The notes under the pieces: model-generated | The model's input: only the letters and a program-made list of their open reading frames with translations | What the model was told of the DNA's origin: nothing | Database searches by the model: none | Position numbers and translations under genes: made by a program | Part shown: piece by piece, positions 1-6,483 of the stretch | How positions within the stretch are numbered: the stretch's first letter is position 1 | How the letters are laid out: each line of letters begins with the position of its first letter | NCBI GenBank assembly: GCA_963711095.1 | Contig: CAVQCX010000018.1 | Coordinates: 248,001-312,000 of the forward strand | Direction: 5' to 3' | Source: CAVQCX01 sp963711095 | GTDB taxonomy: Bacteria; Pseudomonadota; Gammaproteobacteria; Chromatiales; Chromatiaceae | DNA length: 64,000 nucleotides

Positions 1-309
1 CGCGGTTATGCGGATTTCGCCCCGCTGGGCCACTCGGTACGAGTGAAGCGTGACGAGGAGAAAGGCGTCATCGCTTGGAGAATCAAGTTCCGGAATGGCG
101 AAAAAGACATGGAGCTGCTTGCGCCTATCACGACCAAGCCTTGGGGGAAGCATATCCCGCAGCTTCGTGATGTGCCTGCACCTACCAAGGAACAGCGTGA
201 CAGCCAGTTGCTGTACAACGAGCCCAAATACATTCGTTTCGACGAAGGTGGTCTCCACACTCTCAAGTCCAATGGTTTGAAGATGGTAGCTGGGGTGGAG
301 GCCTACTAA
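1..309 (+). CDS. aprB: Adenylylsulfate reductase beta subunit, C-terminal part
   Basis: This is the 3' end of aprB, cut by the window edge (103 codons, reading frame open from base 1, stop TAA at 307-309). AprB is the iron-sulfur subunit of dissimilatory adenosine-5'-phosphosulfate reductase in the cytoplasm; it carries two [4Fe-4S] clusters that move electrons to or from the FAD of AprA. The visible part is the C-terminal tail that wraps around AprA; the ferredoxin cysteines lie upstream of the window. Identification rests on the tail sequence and on aprA starting 2 bp after the stop, the universal aprBA order. In a sulfur oxidiser the enzyme runs from sulfite plus AMP to APS. Confidence 0.93.
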   Translation, partial: RGYADFAPLGHSVRVKRDEEKGVIAWRIKFRNGEKDMELLAPITTKPWGKHIPQLRDVPAPTKEQRDSQLLYNEPKYIRFDEGGLHTLKSNGLKMVAGVEAY

Positions 310-311
310 GA

Positions 312-2183
312 ATGGCTTACAAGACAATCATAGAAGACAACATCGATATCCTGGTTGCAGGTGCAGGTCTCGGTGGTACCGGTGCGGCTTTCGAGGCCAG
401 ATACTGGGGGCAGGACAAGAAGATCGTCATCGCCGAAAAAGCGAACATCGACCGCTCGGGCGCTGTGGCGCAGGGCCTGTACGCGATCAACTGCTATATG
501 GGTACCCGCTTCGGTGAGAATAATCCCGAAGACCATGTCCGCTACGCACGTATCGATCTGATGGGCATGGTGCGCGAAGACCTGCTGTTCGACATGGCGC
601 GTCACGTCGACTCCGCGGTGCATCAGTTCGAGGAGTGGGGCCTGCCCCTGATGCGCAACCCAGAGACCGGCGCCTACCAGCGTGAAGGCCGCTGGCAGAT
701 CATGATTCACGGTGAGTCCTACAAGCCGATCGTCGCGGAAGCCGCGAAAAAGTCGGCAGACAAGGTCTTCAACCGTATCTGCGTCACCCATCTGCTGATG
801 GATGAGAGCAAGCCCAACCGCGTCGCTGGCGCTGTGGGTTTCAACGTGCGCACCGGTAACTACCACGTATTCAAGTCCAAGACCGTGATCGTCGGCGCCG
901 GTGGCGCTTCCAACATCTACAAGCCGCGCTCTGTCGGTGAGGGTGCCGGTCGTGTCTGGTACGCACCCTGGTCTTCCGGCTCCGCCTACGGTCTGCTGAT
1001 CGGCGCCGGTGCCAAGATGACTCAGATGGAGAACCGCATCGTACTGGCCCGCTTCAAGGACGGTTACGGTCCGGTGGGTGCCTACTTCCTGCACCTCAAG
1101 ACCTACACCCAGAACGGCTTGGGCGAAGAGTACGAGTCGAAGTGGTTCCCCGCACTGGAGGAAATGGTCGGTAAGCGATACCTGGATGTCGAAGCTTCTC
1201 ACCTTACCCATCGTCCCATCCCGACCTGTCTGCGTAACCACGCCTTCATCTCCGAGGTGAACGCCGGCCGTGGCCCGATCCACATGGTGACGATGCAATC
1301 CTTCCAGGATCCGCATTTGGAAGAGATCGGCTGGCACAATTTCCTGGGCATGACCGTTGGCCAGGCCGTGCTGTGGGCGGCGACCGATGTCAATCCGAAG
1401 GAGGAAAATCCGGAGCTGACCACCTCCGAGCCGTACGTCATGGGCTCTCACGCCACCGGTTGCGGCGCCTGGTGCTCCGGTCCGGAGGATATTTCCCCGG
1501 AAGAGTACTTCTGGGGCTACAACCGCATGACGACGGTCGAAGGTCTGTTCGGCGCCGGTGATGCGGTCGGCGGGACGCCGCACGCCTTCTCTTCCGGCTC
1601 CTTCACCGAAGGGCGGCTCGCAGCCAAGGCGGCCTGCAAGTACATCGATGAAGGCAAGGCGGAAGGAATCCGTGTCTCCGAAGAGCAGATCAACCGTCGC
1701 AAGGAAGAGGTCTACAAGCCGATGGAGCACTATAAGACCTATCGGAACGAGATCACGGCGGGCACGGTCAACCCCAACTACATCAACCCACGCCAGGGCC
1801 TGGATCGCCTGCAGAAGCTGATGGACGAGTACGCAGGTGGCGTGACCGTCAGCTACATGACCAACGAGAAACTGTTGCACATCGGCCTGAAGAAGATGAA
1901 GATCCTGGAAGAGGATCTGGAGAAGATCGGTGCGGAGAATATCCACGAGCTGCTGCGTGCCTGGGAGTTGAAGCACCGTCATCTGACCTCTGAGGCTGTC
2001 TTCCAGCACACGCTGTTCCGCAAGGAAACCCGCTGGCCGGGCTACTACTATCGCGGTGACCACATGATGGTGGACGACGAGAACTGGCATGTGCTGACCG
2101 TTTCCCGCCGTGACCCGCAAACCGGTGAGTACACGATGGAGAAGGCGCCGTGTTACCACCTGGTGGACGACAAGGCGGAGTAA
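312..2183 (+). CDS. aprA: Adenylylsulfate reductase alpha subunit
   Basis: 623 aa, normal length for AprA. It is the FAD-binding catalytic subunit of dissimilatory APS reductase. An N-terminal Rossmann dinucleotide motif (VAGAGLGGTGAA, about residues 15-26) is followed by the fumarate reductase/succinate dehydrogenase flavoprotein fold; a second flavin-binding glycine patch lies near residue 415 (GLFGAGDAVGG). The ATG lies 2 bp after the aprB stop, so the two are translationally linked. No membrane segment is present, and no aprM or qmo gene is seen within the visible part. With SQR and the other sulfur genes nearby the likely direction is sulfite oxidation, but direction cannot be read from this gene alone. 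Confidence 0.97.
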   Translation: MAYKTIIEDNIDILVAGAGLGGTGAAFEARYWGQDKKIVIAEKANIDRSGAVAQGLYAINCYMGTRFGENNPEDHVRYARIDLMGMVREDLLFDMARHVDSAVHQFEEWGLPLMRNPETGAYQREGRWQIMIHGESYKPIVAEAAKKSADKVFNRICVTHLLMDESKPNRVAGAVGFNVRTGNYHVFKSKTVIVGAGGASNIYKPRSVGEGAGRVWYAPWSSGSAYGLLIGAGAKMTQMENRIVLARFKDGYGPVGAYFLHLKTYTQNGLGEEYESKWFPALEEMVGKRYLDVEASHLTHRPIPTCLRNHAFISEVNAGRGPIHMVTMQSFQDPHLEEIGWHNFLGMTVGQAVLWAATDVNPKEENPELTTSEPYVMGSHATGCGAWCSGPEDISPEEYFWGYNRMTTVEGLFGAGDAVGGTPHAFSSGSFTEGRLAAKAACKYIDEGKAEGIRVSEEQINRRKEEVYKPMEHYKTYRNEITAGTVNPNYINPRQGLDRLQKLMDEYAGGVTVSYMTNEKLLHIGLKKMKILEEDLEKIGAENIHELLRAWELKHRHLTSEAVFQHTLFRKETRWPGYYYRGDHMMVDDENWHVLTVSRRDPQTGEYTMEKAPCYHLVDDKAE

Positions 2184-2193
2184 TGGGGAGCAA

Positions 2194-2257
2194 GGGTGCC
2201 TCGATCCGCTCGAGGCACCCGCAAAAAGATCAACATATCGGATGTTGGTCTTTTTTT
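2194..2257 (+). terminator. Double hairpin terminator after aprA
   Basis: Two consecutive hairpins follow aprA. The first (2194-2220) has an 11-bp perfect stem GGGTGCCTCGA with a 5-base loop. The second (2226-2252) has an 11-bp stem AAGATCAACAT with one G-T wobble and runs into seven T residues (2251-2257), the form of a Rho-independent terminator. The pair probably ends most aprBA transcripts; the first hairpin could also protect the mRNA 3' end. Confidence 0.85.
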
Positions 2258-2302
2258 ATGGCCCCAGCGAAATGGGTCTAGTGAAAGCGTAGAGAATTTC
2301 AG

Positions 2303-2653
2303 ATGAACATCATCGACAACACCGACCAAGAGATCCTGGCGATAGCCGATCCCTGGTGGGATGAGCTGGTCGAATACTCCAATAAGGGCCAGTACGGTAA
2401 ATTCATCAGGAATTTTGCTTACTCTCTGATGCAGGGGCTCAATGAGGTCGAAGCGGGAAGGCAGTTTTCCCACAGTGATCTGGCTCGGAACCTGTCGAAA
2501 GACCGAGATTTCCTCGGCATCATCCGCCGGGGAGAGCACGTCACTGTCCTGTATCGGGTGCGTAATACCACGAAGCCGGGTGAATGGTTGGGGCGACTGG
2601 TACTCGGCTATGAGAAAGGGCAGGTCAAGATATTTGGCGCATCAATTTTCTAG
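2303..2653 (+). CDS. Conserved small protein downstream of aprA, function unknown
   Basis: 116 aa, no signal peptide or membrane segment, no cysteine. I do not recognise the family. The sequence alternates helices rich in aromatic residues (WWDELVEYSNKGQY near residue 18) with a C-terminal beta-rich part (LGRLVLGYEKGQVKIFG), loosely like the compact alpha+beta fold of NTF2-type proteins, but that is a guess. It starts 46 bp after the aprA terminator and ends 6 bp before the SlyD-like gene, so these two are co-transcribed. The ribosome-binding site is weak (AGAGAA, 2290-2295). Codon use matches the neighbours. Confidence 0.7.
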   Translation: MNIIDNTDQEILAIADPWWDELVEYSNKGQYGKFIRNFAYSLMQGLNEVEAGRQFSHSDLARNLSKDRDFLGIIRRGEHVTVLYRVRNTTKPGEWLGRLVLGYEKGQVKIFGASIF

Positions 2654-2659
2654 GCGATC

Positions 2660-3166
2660 ATGAAAGAGACTATCCAAGCCAACAAGTTCGTTGAGCTCAC
2701 CTACAAGGTGATCGATGAACATACCGGGAGCGTCCTCACCTCGGTGGAGTTTCCCCTGGGCTATGTTCACGGCACCAATGAAGTCCTGGCTCCCCAGGTC
2801 ATGGCCGAGCTGGAAGGCAAGTCGGTTGGCGATATCATCGAGGTCTCCATCGACTGCAACAAGATCTACGGCCCTCGCGACGAATCCCTGGTGATCACCG
2901 ATTACATCGAAAATGTTCCAGCCGAATACCGTCATGTCGGCACGGCCATTTTGATGGAAAACGACAAGGGCCAGACTAAGAGCTTTCTCGTCACCCGTGT
3001 AGACGAAAACACCCTGACCATCGACGGTAACAATCCGCTCTGCGGTCGGGAAGTCATTTTCAAGCTCGAGATACTGACCGTCCGTGATGCCACTAGCGCA
3101 GAAATCGAGGCGGGAGGGAAAGTCGAACCCGGTGCCGAGATCGGCGGCGTAAAGGTGCCGATCTAA
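2660..3166 (+). CDS. FKBP-type peptidyl-prolyl isomerase, SlyD-like
   Basis: 168 aa cytoplasmic protein. SlyD-type isomerases accelerate proline cis/trans isomerisation and act as folding chaperones. The sequence has the FKBP start (ELTYKVIDEHTGSVL), the LGYVHGTNEVLAPQVMAELE block that corresponds to the SlyD segment around the flap, an inserted IF domain in the middle (about residues 75-130) and the return of the FKBP fold with LCGREVIFKLEILTV. It lacks the histidine-rich metal-binding tail of Escherichia coli SlyD. It sits 6 bp after the unknown 116-aa gene and shortly downstream of aprBA, which suggests a role in folding or cofactor insertion of sulfur enzymes; that link is inference. Confidence 0.85.
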   Translation: MKETIQANKFVELTYKVIDEHTGSVLTSVEFPLGYVHGTNEVLAPQVMAELEGKSVGDIIEVSIDCNKIYGPRDESLVITDYIENVPAEYRHVGTAILMENDKGQTKSFLVTRVDENTLTIDGNNPLCGREVIFKLEILTVRDATSAEIEAGGKVEPGAEIGGVKVPI

Positions 3167-3183
3167 ATTTCACCAAACTGGCG

Positions 3184-3206
3184 CCATCTTTCCGTTTGAA
3201 AGATGG
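3184..3206. terminator. Hairpin after the SlyD-like gene
   Basis: Perfect 9-bp stem CCATCTTTC / GAAAGATGG with a 5-base loop, 18 bp after the stop codon. No T-run follows, so it may be a Rho-dependent stop, an mRNA-stabilising hairpin or an attenuator before the 53-aa gene. Confidence 0.5.
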
Positions 3207-3283
3207 TAAGACAACGGTGTCGGGATGGTTTCAACTGCGGTGTCCTGCAGCGCCAATCCCGCAAACTCAGCAAGAGGTGAATG

Positions 3284-3445
3284 ATGAGCGAGAAAAAGCA
3301 AGAGAAGCCAAAGATCCCAGACGGCCACACGCGTTACCTGACGACCCGTCAGAAAGCGCCCAACGACAAGGGTTTCGTCGGCTACGATACCATTTGGGAG
3401 TCGTGGCAGAAAGAAGTCGAATACACCACCCCAAAAAAGCCGTAA
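3284..3445 (+). CDS. Small 53-aa protein, function unknown
   Basis: Short reading frame with ATG at 3284, stop TAA at 3443-3445 and a good ribosome-binding site (AGAGGTGA, 3273-3280); an in-frame ATG is not available upstream before a stop. The product is hydrophilic and charged, begins with a lysine-rich helix (MSEKKQEKPKIPDGHTRYLT) and ends with WQKEVEYTTPKKP. There is no cysteine or membrane segment. I do not recognise the family. The strong start signals and high-quality codons argue that it is real. It follows the SlyD-like gene by 117 bp, separated by a hairpin, and is itself followed by another hairpin. Confidence 0.6.
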   Translation: MSEKKQEKPKIPDGHTRYLTTRQKAPNDKGFVGYDTIWESWQKEVEYTTPKKP

Positions 3446-3472
3446 GGCTTGCGGCCGCGCGGACCCAGACGT

Positions 3473-3493
3473 AAACGCTGGAATTCAGCGTTT
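3473..3493. terminator. Hairpin after the 53-aa gene
   Basis: Perfect 8-bp stem AAACGCTG / CAGCGTTT, loop GAATT, ending in TTT. It lies 27 bp after the small gene and is a plausible weak terminator in either direction. Confidence 0.5.
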
Positions 3494-3664
3494 CCCGTTC
3501 GGGCCCCGAAAGGCATTTTTCAGCGTTTTCTGAGAGGGCGCGCGGCTGTCAAATCGAGGACATGGTACAGACTGGAGCAGGACGAGTCACCTCGCCCTCT
3601 ACCCGGTACCTTGGCGGTCTGGTGGGGTTGTGCCGGTATCCCGATTTCTTGAATAGGACTGACG

Positions 3665-3973
3665 ATGGACCTGCAACTGAATTTGGCAAGATTCGAAGAA
3701 CGTCAAGCCATTTTTGTCAATGAGCTTGCCAAAACCATTCAGGTCAAGTTGGCCGAAGCAGGTTTGGAAAGCGATAAAATCAAAGAGCTCACCGGCTCGC
3801 TGGCGTTCAGCATCACTTGCATGATTGATGGCGTCGCTGGGATAGAGTCGGACGGCATGGAAGTTCAACCCTATCTCACCTTCCAGATCGATGATGAACT
3901 TGTCCACTGCGGCGAGAATTCCTTCATGCATGAACTGATCTATGACGTGCTGGGCAGGCTCATCGGCGACTGA
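3665..3973 (+). CDS. Conserved hypothetical protein, 102 aa
   Basis: 102 aa, acidic, soluble. The N-terminal half is a long amphipathic helix (residues 5-45); the centre has SITCMIDG and the C-terminal half contains beta-like stretches and HELIYDVLGRLIGD. Two cysteines (about residues 60 and 83) are not arranged as a known motif. I do not recognise a function. The start ATG at 3665 follows a weak GACTGACG leader. It is separated from the upstream small gene by about 220 bp and is cut off from the downstream region by the transposase element, so it is the last gene of the apr-linked block. Confidence 0.65.
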   Translation: MDLQLNLARFEERQAIFVNELAKTIQVKLAEAGLESDKIKELTGSLAFSITCMIDGVAGIESDGMEVQPYLTFQIDDELVHCGENSFMHELIYDVLGRLIGD

Positions 3974-3994
3974 TAGAGTATCGTGTTCAAGTGG

Positions 3995-4801
3995 TAAAAA
4001 TAAAAGGGGTCAGAGCCCTTTACTGGAGCTCGGCCGCTCCCGGCTCCTCGGGCGGCCACGGCGCGCCTGCCCCACTTTGACCTTCAACGCCCGCTCGATA
4101 TCTCCCCGGAACCGATCATTGCCCAGTGGCGTGCCGGTCTGCAGGCAAGCCCGGATCTCGTCGATGTGTTGCTCTTCGACATGACCCCGAAACCACTGCC
4201 GGTACGCCGCTCTTCGTGTCTGCGCATCCTTGCCCAGTCCAAGATACACCTCATGAGGAGATACCGCAGGGTCCGCAGCTCCCTGCGCGTTGGCGCGGTA
4301 GCTCGACCACCGATAACCCCGCGGCGAATCAACCATTCCGGCCCTTACCGGATTCAATTCGATATATCGGTAGCACCTGAGCAGATACTCCGAGGCATCG
4401 ATAACACTCGCCTTGAATCTCCCCTCCCACAAGGTCCCCGTCCGCCCGTACCTGTGGTTGACATACGGCACGTACCTCCGCCCCACGTACTGCAGCACCC
4501 GGCTGATCGAGTCCCTGTCCCGCGGCGTCAGCAACAGGTGAACGTGATTGGTCATCAGCACATAGGCGTGAATCGCGCAGCCATAGCGCTGCGCACCTTC
4601 TACAAGCCATCCCAGGTAGGCTCGGTAATCCGAGTCATCGTAAAAAACCGCCTGGCGGTTGTTGCCCCTTTGCACCAGGTGCGCGGGTACCCCCGCCAGG
4701 AAGAACCTCTGCTTTCTCGGCATCGTTGCCCCTTCTGTGACCCGACAAGCCGCAATACTCTGAATGTAGCACAGAAAGGGCTCCGACCCCTTTTTCTTTT
4801 T
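3995..4801 (-). mobile_element. REP-associated transposase element with terminal inverted repeats
   Basis: An 807-bp unit: imperfect inverted repeats of about 29 bp at 3995-4024 and 4773-4801 (core GGGGTC-GAGCCCTTT) enclose one transposase gene on the minus strand. The transposase stop codon falls inside the left repeat. This is the layout of a RAYT gene flanked by its own REP-type sequences. It is the only complete copy in the window; many decayed relatives with the same GGGGTC end lie between 35 and 55 kb. Confidence 0.8.
4010..4723 (-). CDS. REP-associated tyrosine transposase (IS200-like Y1 transposase)
   Basis: 237 aa from ATG at 4723, chosen because the family starts MPRKQRFFLAGVPAHLVQRG; the frame stays open upstream but that part crosses the inverted repeat. 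Y1 HUH transposases cut single-stranded DNA at palindromes through a tyrosine. The HUH metal site is visible (TNHVHLLLTP, about residue 60) and the catalytic tyrosine is expected in the SVIDASEYLLRCYRYIELNP block, which is the RAYT signature. The C-terminus is a basic tail (RRGRPRSRERP) typical of this group. Probably intact and active in principle. Confidence 0.92.
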   Translation of the reverse strand: MPRKQRFFLAGVPAHLVQRGNNRQAVFYDDSDYRAYLGWLVEGAQRYGCAIHAYVLMTNHVHLLLTPRDRDSISRVLQYVGRRYVPYVNHRYGRTGTLWEGRFKASVIDASEYLLRCYRYIELNPVRAGMVDSPRGYRWSSYRANAQGAADPAVSPHEVYLGLGKDAQTRRAAYRQWFRGHVEEQHIDEIRACLQTGTPLGNDRFRGDIERALKVKVGQARRGRPRSRERPSSSKGL

Positions 4802-4933
4802 CGCCCGACACGTAAACCTATCGAGATTCCAAAAACACCCTCGTGGACCAAAGAAACCCACCACAAAGCGCGAAGCCGATCCACGGCACCCTCATGTTTC
4901 CACCGCTCGACTGATAGCAGCGCGCAAGAAGTG

Positions 4934-5000
4934 ATTCGGTCACCTTTAAAGGGCTGGGGTCTAGGTTAAGGGGTCAGACCCCATTCACAGGTGACCGAAT
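4934..5000. repeat. Small palindromic element (MITE-like)
   Basis: A 67-bp unit with perfect 12-bp inverted ends (ATTCGGTCACCT at 4934-4945, AGGTGACCGAAT at 4989-5000) and an inner GGTCAGACC palindrome. The inner GGGGTCAG motif is shared with the RAYT elements, so it may be mobilised by them. Confidence 0.65.
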
Positions 5001-5026
5001 TCGACGATGCGGCTCACGGGCTAAGC

Positions 5027-5332
5027 CTACTTCGGCTCCACGTGAATCTCCACCTCGAGCCGAACCACCTCCTCGTCCCCGTCGCCCGCGCGCAGGGCCT
5101 CCCGCTTCACGGCCTGGAGCAGGTCCTGGAGATCAGCGAAATGCCGCCCCCCGCCGGGGCCACGCAGGTTGTACTCTGGCGGCCGGCGCACCAGCTCCTT
5201 CCGGAGCACCCTGACCGACTGGGGCGCCTCCACGCCCAGGCAAGCCTCGCCACCCTGAACGCGGAGCAGGGGCACCCGGATGTGGTCGCCGACGCGGAAC
5301 GATTCGCCGGGCTTGCGGATGAAGGCTAGCAT
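5027..5332 (-). CDS. CsrA-like RNA-binding regulator with C-terminal extension
   Basis: 101 aa. CsrA dimers bind GGA motifs in mRNA leaders and control translation and mRNA stability. Residues 1-47 match CsrA: MLAFIRKPGE for the first strand (Arg6 kept), GDHIRVPLLRV for the second, GVEAPQSVRVLRKE for the last strand with the key arginine. Normal CsrA is 60-70 aa; here a further 50 residues (RRPPEYNLRGPGGGRHFADLQ and an acidic tail ending HVEPK) follow. ATG at 5332 was chosen because GGAGGTGACC lies directly upstream; a GTG two codons earlier is less well placed. It stands alone between mobile sequences and the tRNA-Pro. Confidence 0.75.
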   Translation of the reverse strand: MLAFIRKPGESFRVGDHIRVPLLRVQGGEACLGVEAPQSVRVLRKELVRRPPEYNLRGPGGGRHFADLQDLLQAVKREALRAGDGDEEVVRLEVEIHVEPK

Positions 5333-5477
5333 GGTCACCTCCCTGTCTAGCGATGCGGATTGTGACGTGCGCTCGGACAGCCCGCGAGAGCGCTCGACTT
5401 AGGAAATATGGCTGCGTCGGGGCCCCCAGCGCAACGTTTTGTCGGAAAGATTGTCGGAAATGGCCCCCAGAACGCGG

Positions 5478-5509
5478 AAAAGCCAGAACCGCATGAACGA
5501 TTCCGGCTT
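5478..5509 (-). terminator. Terminator downstream of tRNA-Pro
   Basis: On the minus strand an 8-bp stem AGCCGGAA / TTCTGGCT (one G-T pair) runs into TTTTCC, 19 bp past the tRNA 3' end. It would end the merR to tRNA-Pro transcript. Confidence 0.6.
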
Positions 5510-5527
5510 ATATTTCAATTACTTATC

Positions 5528-5604
5528 TGGTCGGGGTGAGAGGATTTGAACCTCCGACCACCTGAACCCCATTCAGGTGCGCTACCAGGCTGCGCTACAC
5601 CCCG
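5528..5604 (-). tRNA. tRNA-Pro (anticodon GGG)
   Basis: 77 nt with encoded CCA (complement at 5528-5530). Acceptor stem CGGGGTG pairs with CACCCCG; D-arm TAGCGCAGCCTGGTAGCGC; anticodon stem CCTGA / TCAGG with loop ATGGGGT giving anticodon GGG (reads CCC and by wobble CCU); T-arm GGTTCAAATCC. Its place next to merR and ihfA is the standard gammaproteobacterial arrangement. Confidence 0.96.
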
Positions 5605-5663
5605 TTGAAGAAGGCGGAATTCTAGGCGGATCGGCTGCTTATTGCAACGCCGGGGCGGGTCGA

Positions 5664-5841
5664 GCCCGCATTTGTCGCCAGCCTCCTGCTGTGGCGCCCG
5701 ATCTGCCCGCGCGTGCTGCGTTGCGCTCGGACCGGGTGCTCGACGTACGGTCGAGTACGCCTGCGCGCCCGGCCTGTCGCGCGCCTTGCATCCACGCGCA
5801 CCTCGGACGCCTCGCGACGAACGCCAGCGACAAATGCGGGC
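5664..5841. repeat. Inverted-repeat element between merR and tRNA-Pro
   Basis: A 178-bp unit with perfect 15-bp terminal inverted repeats (GCCCGCATTTGTCGC at 5664-5678 and its complement at 5827-5841). The interior has a second palindrome, CTCGAC-GTACG-GTCGAG. Its right end touches the merR stop codon. It has no coding capacity and looks like a MITE or large extragenic palindrome. Confidence 0.75.
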
Positions 5842-6200
5842 TAGCGCTTGAGCAGCTGCAGGACCTCTTCGAGCTCGACGCGCAGCTGACGGATGATCTG
5901 CTGGCTCTGGTTGAGGTCGTGCTTGGCGGTGTCACTGGAGAGCTGCTGGCGGGCGCCGCCGATGGTGAAGCCCTGGTCGTAGAGCAGGTTGCGGATCTGA
6001 CGGATCATCAGTACGTCGTGGCGCTGGTAATAGCGGCGGTTGCCGCGGCGTTTCACGGGCTTGAGCTGGGGAAACTCCTGCTCCCAGTAGCGCAGCACGT
6101 GTGGCTTGACACCGCAGAGCTCGCTCACCTCGCCGATGGTGAAGTAGCGTTTGCCCGGGATGGCCGGAAGATCGGCGGTGCTCTCACTCGCTTCCAGCAT
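5841..6200 (-). CDS. MerR-family transcriptional regulator
   Basis: 119 aa. The N-terminal winged helix-turn-helix is clear (RYFTIGEVSELCGVKPHVLRYWEQEF, residues 18-43, here split by several typical MerR positions) followed by the wing KPVKRRGNRRYY and a helix IRQIRNLLYDQGFTIGGARQQL; the C-terminal part is a coiled-coil dimerisation helix (QQIIRQLRVELEEVLQLL). No effector-binding cysteines are present. This small MerR protein routinely follows ihfA in gammaproteobacteria; its target is not known to me. It overlaps ihfA by 17 bp, so the two are translationally coupled. Confidence 0.9.
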   Translation of the reverse strand: MLEASESTADLPAIPGKRYFTIGEVSELCGVKPHVLRYWEQEFPQLKPVKRRGNRRYYQRHDVLMIRQIRNLLYDQGFTIGGARQQLSSDTAKHDLNQSQQIIRQLRVELEEVLQLLKR

Positions 6201-6480
6201 ACGCCTCTACCCGCGCCTTGAGCTTCTGCCCGGGCCGGAAGGTGACGACGCGACGGGCGGAGATGGGGATCTCCTCGCCGGTCTTTGGATTGCGGCCGGG
6301 GCGCTGCTTCTTCTCGCGCAGATCGAAGTTGCCGAAGCCGGACAGCTTGACCTGGTCGCCGCGCTCCAGGGCCATGCGGACCTCTTCGAAGAACATCTCG
6401 ACCATCTCCTTGGCCTCGCGCTTGTTGAGCCCAAGCTCCTCGAACAGCTTTTCGGCCATGTCGGCCTTGGTCAGCGCCAT
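6184..6480 (-). CDS. ihfA: Integration host factor alpha subunit
   Basis: 98 aa, the usual size. IHF alpha/beta heterodimers bend DNA by about 160 degrees and are needed for sigma-54 promoters and many recombination events. Helical base MALTKADMAEKLFEELGL, the beta-arm with KQRPGRNPKTGEEIPI (the Pro that intercalates lies in GRNPKTG) and the closing FRPGQKLKARVE are all present. ATG at 6480 follows GGAG-TAGGTG; a GTG immediately upstream is less likely. It starts 3 bp after the pheT stop, the standard pheT-ihfA coupling. IHF made here would assist the sigma-54 promoter found upstream of the SQR gene. Confidence 0.95.
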   Translation of the reverse strand: MALTKADMAEKLFEELGLNKREAKEMVEMFFEEVRMALERGDQVKLSGFGNFDLREKKQRPGRNPKTGEEIPISARRVVTFRPGQKLKARVEAYAGSE

Positions 6481-6483
6481 CAC

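Noticed and set aside
306..2159. 617-aa open frame antisense to aprA
   Set aside because: It is the mirror of a long, codon-biased GC-rich gene; the product is His/Val/Leu-rich with no known motif and no ribosome-binding site. AprA on the other strand is certain.
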